Shown here in pieces: positions 1 to 11,833 of a stretch of DNA of 64,000 nt (within the stretch, counting starts at the first letter, position 1; each line of letters starts with the position of its first letter). A model generated the notes under the pieces. The model was not told where the DNA came from. It saw only the letters and a list, made by a program, of their open reading frames with translations, and ran no database searches. The stretch comes from Ceratothoa steindachneri (lineage: Eukaryota > Arthropoda > Malacostraca > Isopoda > Cymothoidae), in assembly GCA_963969495.1 (NCBI GenBank), contig OZ018328.1:136187345-136251344 (forward strand). The letters are read 5' to 3'. A program made the translations under genes and the position numbers.

Positions 1-1
1 G

Positions 2-1186
2 AACCTCTGCGAAACCCTCTACATTGAACTCAAGGTGGCACTGGTGAAACTCATCGAAGTTTCATTGGGCTTCATCGCCATGTGTGCCGAGACCAAAGAT
101 GTGGACCAGCTCCTTTCAGAAGAGGGAGCGAGGGTACTAAAGGAAACCGGACTAGAAGCCCCCCCCCCCCACAAGTGGCAGCAAACAGAAGCGTCATCTG
201 TCGCAAAGTTTGAGAGCTGGGTAGGAGAGCACAAAATTGAAGATCTCAAAGAGGAGATTACTAGAAGCAACCCGTGGGCCCAAGTTCGGAAAATCATTAA
301 ATTCCGTGAACACACTCACGTGTTCAAGATAACTTTCGCAACCACGGACATGGCAAGGAAGGCCACCCAAAATGGTATTCTCGTATTCAACATGAGAATA
401 CCGGGTGAAAACATCCAAGAAGAGAAATTCAGTAGCATACAAATGTGCTTTGTGTGCTACAAACTCGAAGCCCATACATCGACCACCTGCCCGGATAAGA
501 ACAAGCTGTGGTGCAGTGAGTGCGCCACGGAAGGGCACAGATTCAACAAGTGCGAAAGCATCTCGAAGAAGTGCCTAAACTGCAAAGGGGGACATCGAAC
601 GATGGCCCTTAATTGTCCCAATCGCCGTGAAATTATTAGAAGAAAGGAAGAAGAAGAAAGAAAAGCGAAGGAAACGACGTACGCGAGCGCTGCTAAAAAG
701 AGTGCAGAGATGAAGACTGCACCAGGACCTGCACATTTCAGCGTAACAGGAGATCTGAGCGCTAAAATACTGATCTGCATAACCCATGCAAATGTGGCGA
801 ATGCCGTGAAGCCTGGTTGTTATAACCAGGTGCTCAACGCGCTCCTGAAGGCGAATAACCTCCCGGCAGTAGTCATGTCAGATGACCCCGAGTGTTCCAA
901 GGCCTTCAAAGATTCAATCATCCAAAGCAACAACATCAAATCCGGTTTGGAGGAGATGATTGAAGCAACATCATCGGAAGAAACTGAAGAGGAAGAAGAA
1001 GAAGAGGAAAAGCCTGGAAGTGAGGATGGATCCTCCTCATCTGACAGCGAAGAGGGCCCCTGCACTCGCACGCGAGCCACCAAAAGCAGGTCAAAGACCC
1101 CGAGCCCCCCTCCGAAAAAGGAAAACCCTAGGCCAAGCAAAATCGCCCAACCAGCCCCCAGACAAAAAGGGGAAGAAAAAACATAG
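2..1186 (+). CDS. ORF1 (Gag-like) nucleic-acid-binding protein of retrotransposon copy 1, 5'-partial
   Basis: The frame is open from base 2 to the TAG at 1184-1186, so the start codon is outside the window (the GTG at 35 is not a plausible eukaryotic start). It encodes an ORF1 protein expected to bind element RNA and form RNP particles. Three zinc knuckles sit in the middle: one starting CFVC with its last Cys in TTCP, one with CSEC..H..C, one with CLNC..H..C. They are followed by a Lys/Arg-rich stretch, a run of Glu (about 970-1010) and a basic Pro/Ser-rich tail. This order (N-terminal domain, CCHC knuckles, charged tail) is usual for Jockey-type ORF1. No internal stop is seen although ORF2 next to it is broken. 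ORF2 starts 15 nt after the stop. Confidence 0.8.
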   Translation, partial: NLCETLYIELKVALVKLIEVSLGFIAMCAETKDVDQLLSEEGARVLKETGLEAPPPHKWQQTEASSVAKFESWVGEHKIEDLKEEITRSNPWAQVRKIIKFREHTHVFKITFATTDMARKATQNGILVFNMRIPGENIQEEKFSSIQMCFVCYKLEAHTSTTCPDKNKLWCSECATEGHRFNKCESISKKCLNCKGGHRTMALNCPNRREIIRRKEEEERKAKETTYASAAKKSAEMKTAPGPAHFSVTGDLSAKILICITHANVANAVKPGCYNQVLNALLKANNLPAVVMSDDPECSKAFKDSIIQSNNIKSGLEEMIEATSSEETEEEEEEEEKPGSEDGSSSSDSEEGPCTRTRATKSRSKTPSPPPKKENPRPSKIAQPAPRQKGEEKT

Positions 1187-1201
1187 GTAAAGCAACTCAT
1201 C

Positions 1202-3625
1202 ATGTTACGTAATGGACTTAAAATACTGGAAATCAACACCAACGGCTGGACGACGAAAAGAATTCTTTACGGAAATGTATTCAGAGAAATTGATGCAGAC
1301 ATCATACTGATTTCAGAACACGGGTTCGACACGCGTAATACAGAAATGAAAATCTGGAACTACGATGTGTTGATCACCAACTTTTCGCAAGAGCGGTGCG
1401 ATGGCGCCGCTATTGCAATAAAGAAAGGGATCAAATAAAAAAAGATAAGGAACTTAGAAGAATCCTACCTCGCGATTGAGGTCGAGTTCGACTTAGGAAA
1501 GTTGGTCATTGCAACCGGATATCAAACGCCAAGGAGAGATGTGTTGCCTATTCACACGTTCACTGGCCTATTTGGCAGAAGAGCCCCCACCATACTAATG
1601 GGGGATCTAAACGCCAGAGGCCGAGAATCCGGTTACAGGGCCTTCAACTGAATAGGGAGAAGCCTAGGCCTGTTGCTGGACAAAAATATTGCCCAGCGGA
1701 TAGGCCCCGACTTTCCCACCTATGTCAGAGAACGAAATGCTACAAAGCCAGACATCTGTCTGGTGAATCGTCAGCTACCGTTCAATTACTACATGGAACC
1801 AGTCCAGGTGCCATGTATTGATCATATAGGGATCCTACTCACTATCAATAGGAACCCTATACAAGTCCTAGCAGTAGTCAGGAAGAACTACAGACGAGCA
1901 GACTGGGCACGGTACGCACACCTTCTCGAGGCCTACGATCCGCCCAACCTGGACGAGGCAATTCTCGAGGAGATTGACGAGGCACTCGATGACCTCAATA
2001 ACCAAATCATCAACGCAGATAGGGCTTGTAGCCTCGTTCCTCATATAGGACCATCTCGACCTACGAGTGGACCGAATATATGAAGGAAATATACCGTGAA
2101 CTGAAGATAATGTATGAACACAATATCGTGAATGCATCAGTTCACTCGATGCAAAGAAGTGAAGAAATCAAAGAAGAATTGAACCAGTTGATCCTCGAAC
2201 AACAAAACAGAAGATGGGAGGACGCGATTGAGAGCCTCGATCACGAAGTAACTCCCAAAGAATTTGGGAAGAAGATCCGAATTCATAAAGGATCAACTGG
2301 AAAGAAGCATAAGATCGAGCTACGGAAAGAAAACGGAGACATCGAAGAAGAGGAAGAAAAAGTTGAAGAGATATTCCGAAGTTATTGGGAAAAGATCTTC
2401 AGTATAACTGAAGAAGAAAAAAAACCCCAAGTTGAAGGAGAGCTACCGACCAATTTCACTACTGGAATTGGGTGGGAAGCTCTTCGAGAAGATCCTCAAC
2501 AAAAGACTGGTGTCTCACCTGGAGGAAAGCTCGCTCTACAACCCACACCAATTCGGGTTTAGTAGTAAACGAAGTACGGAAATGGCGATTAATGTCATTA
2601 CGGAAAGGCTAGCCCAAGCAAAACGGGAAAAGAGTTACGTGGACATTGTTTGTCGGGATGTATCAAAGGCGTTCGATAAGGTGTGGCAACGGGGAATTCA
2701 GTACAAGATCTTACGACTGGGACTAAGTGAAAACTTGGAGAGAACTCTCTGTGACTATGTCATGGAGAGAGCGGCGTACATCAGTTTAGGGTGCACGGAC
2801 GGGCCAAAGTTTCCGCTTAATGCGGGCATCCCGCAAGGGGGGTGCCTTTCTCCCACTCTCTACTTGATTTACACCGCAGATCTCCCAGTCCCTGTAAGCC
2901 CCACCTGCCTCAACTTACAATTCGCCGATGATTTCACCCAGATAATCACTTGTCCATAGAGGAATGCGCCTTTACAAGCTCGAATGACAGCAGCAGAAAT
3001 CGAAAACCTGAACACCTACGAGGCCCGGTGGAAAATCCGAACCAACCAGGATAAGTTCAAAGTAGTCCCCATAGGCAGGAGACTACTTGATGACGTCAGG
3101 GTGGGGGAAAGACGATATCCCTACACGAATGAATGCAATGTACTCAGAATGAAGATCACCTCAACCGGGTACACAAAGCACGTCCAAGAATGTATCACCA
3201 AGGCCACTGCTGCAATCAAGACTCTGTACAGGTTCAGAAATCTTCGTCAAAGCAACAAAAAGAAGATCTATACTGCACTAGTAAGATCGACGTTGCTATA
3301 CCCCGCTTCCGCCCTCTCTTGTGTCTCAAAGACACAGAAGAGGAGACTACAAGTGGTGCAGAATAAATGCGCGTACGTAATTACAGGTACACGCAGAATG
3401 GAAAGAAGAACCCAAGAAGAGCTGCACCGGGAGGCGGGGTTAACCCTCATTAACGTTGTCATCGAACAACGGACAAGGAATATGCTGGAAAAGGTAAATC
3501 GTGTGTTGGGTGAGGATATCGTACAAATGATTGACCAAATCAGAAGAGCAGTATGTCGCGCCAGATTTCCAAGCTCCGCTGGGATTTTAGCCGGCGGAGC
3601 AGAAGTGCCGTTCTACGCCAGATGA
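1202..3625 (+). pseudogene. ORF2 endonuclease/reverse transcriptase of copy 1, broken
   Basis: Encodes an APE-type endonuclease then a reverse transcriptase, for target-primed reverse transcription. It starts at the ATG at 1202 with LKILEINTNGW, where endonucleases carry the first catalytic Asn. LISEHG follows, then GDLNARG (about 1601-1621), PDICL and a degenerate CIDH in place of SDH. The RT shows SYRPISLL (near 2440), SKAFDKVW, GIPQGGCLSP and the catalytic FADD (about 2920-2932). The frame is stopped by TAA at 1436-1438 and a TGA near 1649, switches frame between about 2080 and 2430, and is stopped again after FADD. The RT finger region just before SYRPISLL is missing, so there is an internal deletion near 2430. 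No RNase H or C-terminal zinc knuckle is seen; coding ends at 3625. Confidence 0.8.
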
Positions 3626-3962
3626 GTTAAATTTACCCCAAATCAAGACAAAAATTACCAAACATGAAATCAACCGATTTTGACAAAAACTCACCGATAT
3701 CGACCAAATCAACCAACTATGACAAACTACCGAACAAGGAAACCCATACAAGAAGACGAAAATCACCGAACAAGACTAAAGGAAGAAACATTGTACACGA
3801 GATACACACACTACAAAATTACGAAAAAACAAAGATACTAAACCAAACACAGTAAGTTATTATTAACGAATTACCAAAGCAACAGCAAACACGCACAGTA
3901 TAACCAAATACATTAGCAATATGAAGACAAATGGCTTGAACACCAAATTATATATATTATAT

Positions 3963-4055
<93 letters not shown>

Positions 4056-4130
4056 CAAACAATAAACAACAACGGAACTACAAAACATAAAAATTTGAAA
4101 GCGATAAGCCTGATCACCAGGCTCTAGCAT
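3626..4130 (+). other. 3' UTR of retrotransposon copy 1
   Basis: A-rich and non-coding (AAC/ACAAA-rich), with a TA tract at about 3970-4053 and then AGCAAACAATAAAC. A 6-bp stem (4107-4112 with 4118-4123, 5-nt loop) lies near the probable 3' end. The copy ending near 9.3 kb also has a short hairpin after TA repeats and a shared AGCAAACAA stretch. Confidence 0.5.
3970..4053. repeat. (TA)n microsatellite
   Basis: About 42 uninterrupted TA units, inside the 3' UTR of the retrotransposon copy. The related 3' copy has only a short TA tract at the matching place (about 8928-8950), so this tract has expanded or contracted. Confidence 0.97.
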
Positions 4131-4410
4131 CACTTTGCACCCTACCACACTTCTTTCTCTTTTCACCACTTGTCTACTTTCCGCTGTCTATCCACACACC
4201 CTTTCTATCCCCTCACCTGCATACTCTCACATCCATACCTGGTTGAGTGTCGTGTTTATCATGTCTTGTCGTGGCAAAGGAGGAAAAGTTATGTGAAAAC
4301 TGAAGGCGCCCTTGCCAGACATTCTTTTTCGGAAGGAAGAGGAGAAATTATCCGGGAGAATAATAAACAAATACCAGAAATAAAGAGGAGTATCGCTAAG
4401 AAAAGGGGGC

Positions 4411-5580
4411 CATGGGGCCACCCGCCATGGACGTCAAACGGATCTCCCTCCGTACCATCAGTGGGGCGACAAAGCCAAGCCGGCAAACTGTCGTGGAGAC
4501 TATCTTTAGCCCGCTCAATATAGCCCTCCTAAGACTAAGTGAGATGCTCAACGTATGGGCAGCATTATGCTGAACTCCCGAGGACGTCGAAAAGATCGTG
4601 TCAGACGAAACTAAAGAGCTCCTTCGGAAGATTGGACTTGAAGCTTTTATCCCCCAGGAAATCATGGTTCGTAGATCAATCATCCTCAGAAAGCTTGACC
4701 CCTTCCTTACAGACAACAGCTGTGAAGAAATCAAGGCTGAGCTTTCTACATAAGCACCAAAAATGGGCGAGAATTGCGAAGGTGGAAAAGTTTGGCAAAA
4801 ATATAGTCAAAGTTATTTTCTCAAGCACGGAGATGGTGCAAAAGGCTATGAAGGAGGGACTCCTGGGGTTCTACCTCCGGGCAGCCCCTGAACAAATAGA
4901 AGCGGAGGAGTTCTTCCAGATAGAAACCTTCTTCAAATGCCTTGCAGTGGAAAAACACCCCACGAGTGAATGTCGAGCGCCTGAAGTCACATGCTCCGTC
5001 TGTTCTAAACCAGGACACGGATGGAAGGAGTGTGCCTCAGAAAAACCACGCTGTGTAAACTGCGGAGGGGACCACAGGGCCTTTGCCATGAGATGTCCCG
5101 TCCGCAAAGAGGCAATCCGAGCAAACGTGAAAAGTCCAAAAAAAGAAAAGGAGGCAAAGACAATGAACTACGCAGAAGCAGCAGCGGCTACAAGAACAAC
5201 GGTCACCGAAACAACGGTACCAAAGCTGGTGATGCTAAGTGAATGTAAAGAAATAATGACTATGGTCATCTACGCGCACTCGGCAAACCTGGCGAACCCC
5301 GGCACTTTTTCCGAAGAATTAAACCAGCTACTACAGAAGAACGGTTTCAAGAAAAAACTTTGGTTTCCGCCCAATCCCCCTTCATAAGAAGTGCTAAAAA
5401 TATAATTTGTGGACGACCCACAACAAAACAAAATGACCAAAGAAAAGGTAAAAGAACCAGCCGACAAACAACAACAGCAGAAAACCACAGAAGAAGAAAT
5501 AACTACAGAAAGGGAAGAGACAAAAAACGAAAGTCGCCATCAGTTGAAGCAGCGCACTATCAGTGGAAGCAGCAGGCCTA
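4411..5580 (+). pseudogene. ORF1 (Gag-like) of retrotransposon copy 2
   Basis: Reads from around the ATGs at 4411/4427 as an ORF1 protein collinear with copy 1. The N-terminal helix-rich part is followed by IGLEAFIP (copy 1 has TGLEAPPP) and WARIAKVEKFG. The first knuckle has lost its first Cys (FFKCLAVEKH...C); CSVC...C and CVNC...H...C follow, then NYAEAAAA and FPPNPPS. Stops fall near 4568, around 4750 and at 5385-5387. The charged Gln/Glu/Lys tail continues in another frame to about 5580. No ORF2 follows: at about 5580 the sequence passes straight into a second ORF1 that lacks its N terminus. This is a relic cut off after ORF1. Confidence 0.65.
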
Positions 5581-6540
5581 GCCGAAAGAAGGTCTTCGAA
5601 GTGGTCTTCGGGAAACTGAAGATTGAAATAGGTCTACAACCAGCAATCCCGCCGCAGATACAGACGCACAGGAGCGTTGTATGCAGGGGACTAGATCAAA
5701 TTTAGGATCAAAGAAAGGAGGAAATAGTGAAAAACCAACCATGGGCCAAGGTTACAAAAATAATTAAATTCTGGAACAAAAAAGAAAATACAGAGTACGC
5801 ACACGTATTCAAATTTATCTTTGCGGGCACAACGGTGGCTCAAAAGGCCAAAGAAAATGGACTCCTATTCAATGCCAAAATCATCGAGCAGCAGATAGAA
5901 AGGGAAGAGTTCACTCCCATACAATTCTGCTTCCGCTGCTACAAGATGGAAATCCACGTGACTAAAGATTGCCCTAAGCCACAGAAGATCTGCTCAAGGT
6001 GCAGTGAGGTGGGGCACCATTGGAAGAATTGTAGTAGTCCGAGGGAGAAGGGCGCCAACTGCGGTGAAGGACACTGCTCCATGGCTATGGCCTGCCCTCT
6101 AAAAAAGGAACTAATTAAGAAGAAAGCCCAACAAAAGAAAGAAGAGCAGACCAGAATACAAAATACCACATATGCTCAAGCAGCGAAGGCAGTCCTTACG
6201 GAGACGGAGGCCAAGAAAACTTACTTAAAGCTAGAAAATGTAAATTCTACGAAAATCCTGACATGCATCCTGTATGCACATGCCAGAAACCAGACAAACC
6301 CGGGAATTTTGCAAAGGAGTTCAACCAGATGCTCGCGAAAAACGGAATGAGCGGGATGTGGTTTCCTGATAATCCACCATCGGGAGATGTACTCCAATTG
6401 CAAATGGTTCCCAAACAAATGACGGGTAAAAGCCAGGCGACGCAAAAGAAAAGCAATAATGAAGTCAAACGGCCAGATTCAAGGATCGAGGCCAAAAGAG
6501 AGAGAGGCGTCCGCAGAAGCAGCACACTCGACAAGGTACC
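5581..6540 (+). pseudogene. ORF1 (Gag-like) of retrotransposon copy 3, 5'-truncated
   Basis: A third ORF1 of the family. QPWAKVTKIIKF aligns with NPWAQVRKIIKF of copy 1. The knuckles are CFRC...H...C, CSRC...H...C and a third whose first Cys is changed to Ala (GANCGEGH...C). The TTYAQAAKA segment is followed by a frameshift near 6300, and PGNFAKEFNQML with FPDNPPSGDVL continues in the next frame. The N-terminal part present in copies 1 and 2 is missing or replaced. Near 6530-6560 the reading passes directly into the middle of the endonuclease, so the ORF1 tail and the first half of the endonuclease are deleted. Confidence 0.7.
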
Positions 6541-8738
6541 TTCTTCTCACCAGCTTCTACACCATATTTGGCTACGGTAGAATGCTATTCCTTGGGGGTG
6601 ACCTCAATGCCAGATGCCGAACGACTGGCTATGGTAACACGAATGAAAGAGGCCATAACTTGGAAATGATTATGCGAAGGAAAAACATCCAGCGGATAGG
6701 TCCGTATTTTCCGACCTATATCACCGTTCGGGCTTACCCTTCAATTGCCGTAGTGAGCCAGGCCCAACAATCCCCAGCGACCACATAGCGGTCTTGACGA
6801 CCATTTCATTCGCGCCAATCCAGCTTCCAATCCCTCTTCGCAAAAGCTACGCTTCGGCCAACTGGGAACGCTACAAGGAAATCCCTGCTAGATATGAACC
6901 AGCGGACCTAAACGGAGCAAGGCTAAAGAGGATCGACGAGAAGCTGGAGAAGATAACTGCCCACATAATCGAGGCGGATCGCGAAAGTGTACCGATGAAG
7001 AGGCACAAAACTCTCCCACAACCCAGATGGACCGAGGAATGAGAGAGATCGCTAGAGTGCACAGAGAGCTGTATGAAGAAATCAGGTGAGAAGGTACAAA
7101 TCGGAAAAGAAGCTCGCTGCTACGACGCCTGAGTGAAGAACTAAAACATGCTAGTAACCAGCAACAGGCTGAGATCTGGGACAGCCTGATTGAACAAATA
7201 GACAGCGAGGTGAGACCCGATGTGTTCTGGCGACTTGTGAACAAGTTAAAAGGTCTTCCAAGTAGAGAAAAGACCCGCATTAAGGAGGGCGATGACTATT
7301 TGGAAGACCCGGCGGTTTTGAAAGAGAGATTCTGCACATTCTGGAAAGATGTCTTCACGATAACACCAGGAGACAATGCGGAATTTGACCAGGAATTCGA
7401 GGGCTAACTGATTGAAGATCTTTATCAGATTATGCATCGCACGCACCCACATGCCTATGTCGATGAAGGGAGAGTTTTGGCAGACCATGGCCGACTAACT
7501 ACACCTGAAAAGGTCATGGCAGGGAATCACGAACATCTACTATGCTTCCCTGAATATGGGCTACTTCCCCGACGGTTTCAAGATTGCAAAAATCATCTTT
7601 ATACTGGTGGACTACAGGCCAATATTCCTCCTGGAGATTATAGGCAAAGTCTACCAAAAGCTTCTAGCCAACAGGTTACAAGACCAGCTGTTCGAGCTGG
7701 AATCTCACAGCCCTCAGCAAAACGGGTTCCGCAAGAGAAGGGGGACCGACACAGCCCTTGCCCTTCTCACCGAAAAGCTCGCCCTCTGTAAAGCTGAGAG
7801 AAAGTACGTAGACGTGGTGATGCGAGATGTACAAAAGGCCTTCGACAAGGTTTGGCTAAGAGGTCTAAATCCAATCCTGTAAAGGGTACTCTGTGACTAC
7901 ATTATGCACAGAAAAGCCCAAATTTCGATCGAGGGCTACAGAGGACCGGAGTTCGAACTTGAGGCGGGTGTTCCACAAGGTGGCTGTCTGAGTCCGCTGT
8001 TGTACCTTGTGTACACACTGGACTTACCTGATCCAGTAGGGGAGGACGTGATTTACCTGAAGTTTGCAGACGATATCACACAGATCATTCTCAGTTACTA
8101 CAAACATGCTGGATTTCAAGCAAGGCAGACAGCCATCGAAATCGCCAACATCAATCGATACGAACGAAAGTGGAAAATCAAGACCAACTGCCGAAACTTC
8201 CAAATCCTTCCAATAAACCGCCAAAATCGTGTTGATGCCTTAGTGGACGGCGAAGTGTACCCGTACGGAAATGAAGGCAAAGTTCTAGGTCTGCGTTTAA
8301 TATCAAAAGGATACAAAGCGCACATAAACAGCAGAATCTCCCTAGCCAAAATACAGCTCGGAAAACTGTATAGATTTAAAATAATAAGCACTAAAAACCT
8401 TAAGAAGCTATACACTGCTCTGGTACGCTCGACCTTAGTGTACCAGGCAGTGTTCATGCAGGCTGCGAGTTCCACCTCTCAGACAAATGCAGAGAGTACA
8501 GAACAAAGCAGCCCTGCTTATGGCTGGAGCACAAAGGATGGACCATATTCAACAAACAGATATGCACGCAAGAGCAGGTCTGAATCCACTGAATATGGAA
8601 CTCCAAAGGCTAGGGAGTGGGAGTAAGACCGGTGACAAGATTGAAGAAGAGATACTCCCGAACCCGAACCTCGGCTTAGACATTCCAAGAGCAGTTAGGG
8701 AAGGCGCCACCAGACAAGCCCTATTCCCGAGTGGATGA
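6541..8738 (+). pseudogene. ORF2 endonuclease/reverse transcriptase of copy 3, broken
   Basis: Starts inside the endonuclease: FLGGDLNARCR (about 6590) matches GDLNARG of copy 1, and NIQRIGPYFPTY matches NIAQRIGPDFPTY. The endonuclease end and linker are split over frames at 6794-7042 and 7210-7407. The RT shows DYRPIFLLEI (near 7610), QKAFDKVW, GVPQGGCLSPLLYLVY (near 7970) and the catalytic FADDITQII (near 8066). The thumb reads LGLRLISKGYKAHI and LYTALVRSTL. Frameshifts, a stop after the QKAFDKVW block (7880) and a frame change near 8480 make it non-functional. There is no RNase H. It is clearly related to copy 1 but not a recent duplicate. Confidence 0.75.
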
Positions 8739-9360
<622 letters not shown>

Positions 9361-9972
9361 AAATTCAATTCAGTCCCAGAACTCAAGGAACGTTGATTCG
9401 TGTTGGGTGGTTTCTGTTGCTTACAAAATCAGCATCGCATTCTTTAGAGGAAGGACCATGATAAACTGTTAATAACCTCCCGTGATTTTATTTGCCTGGG
9501 GGAAATTTAACAGTTTAGTACCTACCAACGAAATAAACTAAAATAGAATATAGTTGATCTTAGCCTGGACATCTTTAAGGTCGGTTGGTAAGTCACAGCT
9601 AATTTTGATTTTATGCTAGTTTCTTTAATTAATTTCAAAGCCAAATTTAAGCTAAAGACTTAAGTCAGGCCAACCATGTTTTCATCTACTTGCTTACCTG
9701 ACTATCTAGTCCAACTTCACTTACGAAAAGACTTACGAATAATGCTATTTTAATATGTTAAAAATAGATTTATAAATATTGCTATCACCTTTAATATTGT
9801 TGATTGACTTGACATTGAACTCTGTCAAAAGTGAACATGTGTATTTTTTTGAGAAATCTTTTATGTAAGTATTTCAACTTGAATTAACTTTGAAGTTTAT
9901 TTTCTTAGTCATCCTATAGTGTTCTTTGACCCTCCTTTTTACAGTGATGTTCTTTTATTTCACCCATTTATT
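9361..9972. other. AT-rich sequence, no gene seen
   Basis: AT-rich, non-coding in all frames over any useful length. I see no recognisable repeat or RNA gene. Confidence 0.5.
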
Positions 9973-10530
9973 AGTCGTGCGCGACTCTACATCTCACTCT
10001 GTCGGTTGATCACAGTTTTGTTTTTTTTTTGTTTTGGTAATAACATTATAACTAGTCCCCGATCCTAACGAAATTTGAAAGTCTTATGTTGTTTTACATT
10101 CTCTTTCGAAAATATAATTGCCAAGTCCTCGCAAGATTAGCCCGGCAATTAATTTGTTTTGGCAATAACATCGTAACTATTCTGCCTATTCTAACGAAAT
10201 TTGAAACCCCTATGTTGTTTTACATTCTCTTTTGAATGATATAATTGACAAGGTCCTCCCAAGGTTAACCCATGAATTATTTTGTTTTGGCGATAATATC
10301 ATAACTATTCGGCCGAGTAATATAATTGCCAAAGCCTTCCCAAGGTTAGACCGGGAATTATTTTGTAGGCAATAGCATCATAACTATTCGGCCTATCTTA
10401 ACGAAATTTGAAACCAGTATGTTGTTTTACATTCTCTTTCGAATGATAGAATTGTCAAGGTCCTCTCTATGTTAGTCTTCGAATTATTGAGAGTTTTGAA
10501 GGCCGTATGGTCATAAATCACCTTGTTTTT
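9973..10530. repeat. Composite repeat family, copy A (no pentanucleotide array)
   Basis: Begins with a near-palindrome (AGTCG..GCGACT), then CTACATCTCACT.TGTCGG. About four tandem units of roughly 125 bp follow; each contains AACGAAATTTGAAA, TGTTGTTTTACATTCTCTTT and CCAAGGTTA. One unit is partly deleted near 10310. It ends in a TTATTGAGAGTTTTGAAGG..GTCATAAATCA segment also found at the ends of copies C and D. No coding capacity. Confidence 0.75.
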
Positions 10531-11084
10531 CACTCAATGAAAATTGATCTTTTCTTGTTTATTTATAACTTTTGCACTGAATCGCTCTGAAAGAAATCAC
10601 AAAAGATCTTTTATCTTAATGCAAATTTTCTTTCCGTCGTCAAGTCGAACAACATGTGTAAAGCGTACGGAAGGAGGTTTGATAAAATCAACACTGCTAC
10701 AAGTTCATCGCTTTAACTGGGGATATGGAGTGAGCTTATTCAAAAAGGTTGTAAACTGCTCTACTCTACTCTCCCTCCCATTCGCCCATTCCATCTTTGA
10801 CATAATTTGGCACTGTTGCTTGGTCCCTTTCACATTTTGCCCAATTAAAATTCAATATGAATTCAGAAGGTACAGCTAGTTTCGATATATTTGAAGATCA
10901 GCGTCGTATTCAGTAAAGAAAAAGAAACCACGTTTCTCGGCGCGTTCTAATGGGACAAATGACTCAATAAAAGGGAGGAGATGGGGGGTAATAAACAGAA
11001 TGGAAGTGGTATTAATCGTGATGGCATATAAGATATAAGCTTGTATCTCCTCATCAAGGAAAAGACATAGCAACAGCATATGAA
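10531..11084. other. No gene recognised
   Basis: An open frame of 111 codons (10544-10879, plus) resembles nothing I know and has no features beyond a chance frame. A polypurine-rich patch is at 10915-11000. Confidence 0.4.
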
Positions 11085-11785
11085 AAATTTATGGAGACCT
11101 GAAAATTGATGGGATCCGAAAATTGATTGAGATCTGCAAATTGATTGAGATCCAAAAATTGATCGGAGATCTGAAAATTGATGTAGATTATGAAATTGAT
11201 GGAGACCTTAAATTGATGGAAATCTGAAAATTTATATAAATTTAAATATCGTTGGAAGATCGGAAAATTTATAGATTTCAAAATTGAGGGATATCTGATA
11301 AAATTGATAAAGATTAGAAATTGATAAAAAATGAAAATTGAATGGAGATTTGAAAATTAATTGAGATCTGAAAATTGATTGAGCATTGGAAATTGGTGCA
11401 TATTTGATAATTAATGGACATTTGAGAATCGATTGATATTTTAAAATTAATGGAGATTTGAAAATGATAGAGATTTAAAAATATATGGATATTTGTATGT
11501 AAATGGATCAAATTCCAAAAATGACGGAGAGCTTAAAATTGATGTAGACAAAATTAATGTGTTCAGAAAATTGAGGGAAAAAACATCTGAAAATTGAGGA
11601 ATTTCAAAATTGACGTAGATCTGAAAATTGGGAGATTAGAAATTGATAGAGATTTGAAAATGATCTAGATTTATAAATTGATGAGGGATATAAAAAATTA
11701 TGAGGATTTTAAAAATTGGGGATCTGAAAATTAAGAGATTTAAAAATTGATGAAGATCTGAAAGTTGATAAAGATTTGAATATGG
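11085..11785. repeat. Degenerate 17-18 bp minisatellite (GATCTGAAAATTGATGGA-like)
   Basis: About 40 imperfect units built on GAAAATTGATNGAGATCT. The minus-strand reading frames repeat INFQIS-type peptides only because the unit length is close to a multiple of 3. Units differ by substitutions and 1-3 bp indels, so the array is old. Confidence 0.85.
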
Positions 11786-11833
11786 GATCATACCTAATAT
11801 TGTCAACTTCAACATATGCACCGCTAGCTTCTT

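Larger units (their letters stand above)
1..4130 (+). mobile_element. Jockey-like non-LTR retrotransposon, copy 1 (5' end outside window)
   Basis: Zinc-knuckle ORF1, then an ORF2 with endonuclease and reverse transcriptase, then an A-rich 3' UTR with a TA tract and a small hairpin near 4108-4122. No RNase H follows the RT. That layout suits the Jockey/CR1 group; the exact clade is inference and needs an RT tree. ORF2 carries stops, frameshifts and a deletion, so the copy is dead. The 3' boundary is approximate: sequence after the TA tract (AGCAAACAA...) resembles the 3' UTR of the copy ending near 9.3 kb, which puts the TA tract inside the element. The 5' end lies before base 1. Confidence 0.75.

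Noticed and set aside
3921..4169. Open frames encoding Tyr-Ile repeats over the TA tract (also 8896-9297)
   Set aside because: Pure translation of a (TA)n microsatellite on both strands; no start context or flanking domain.
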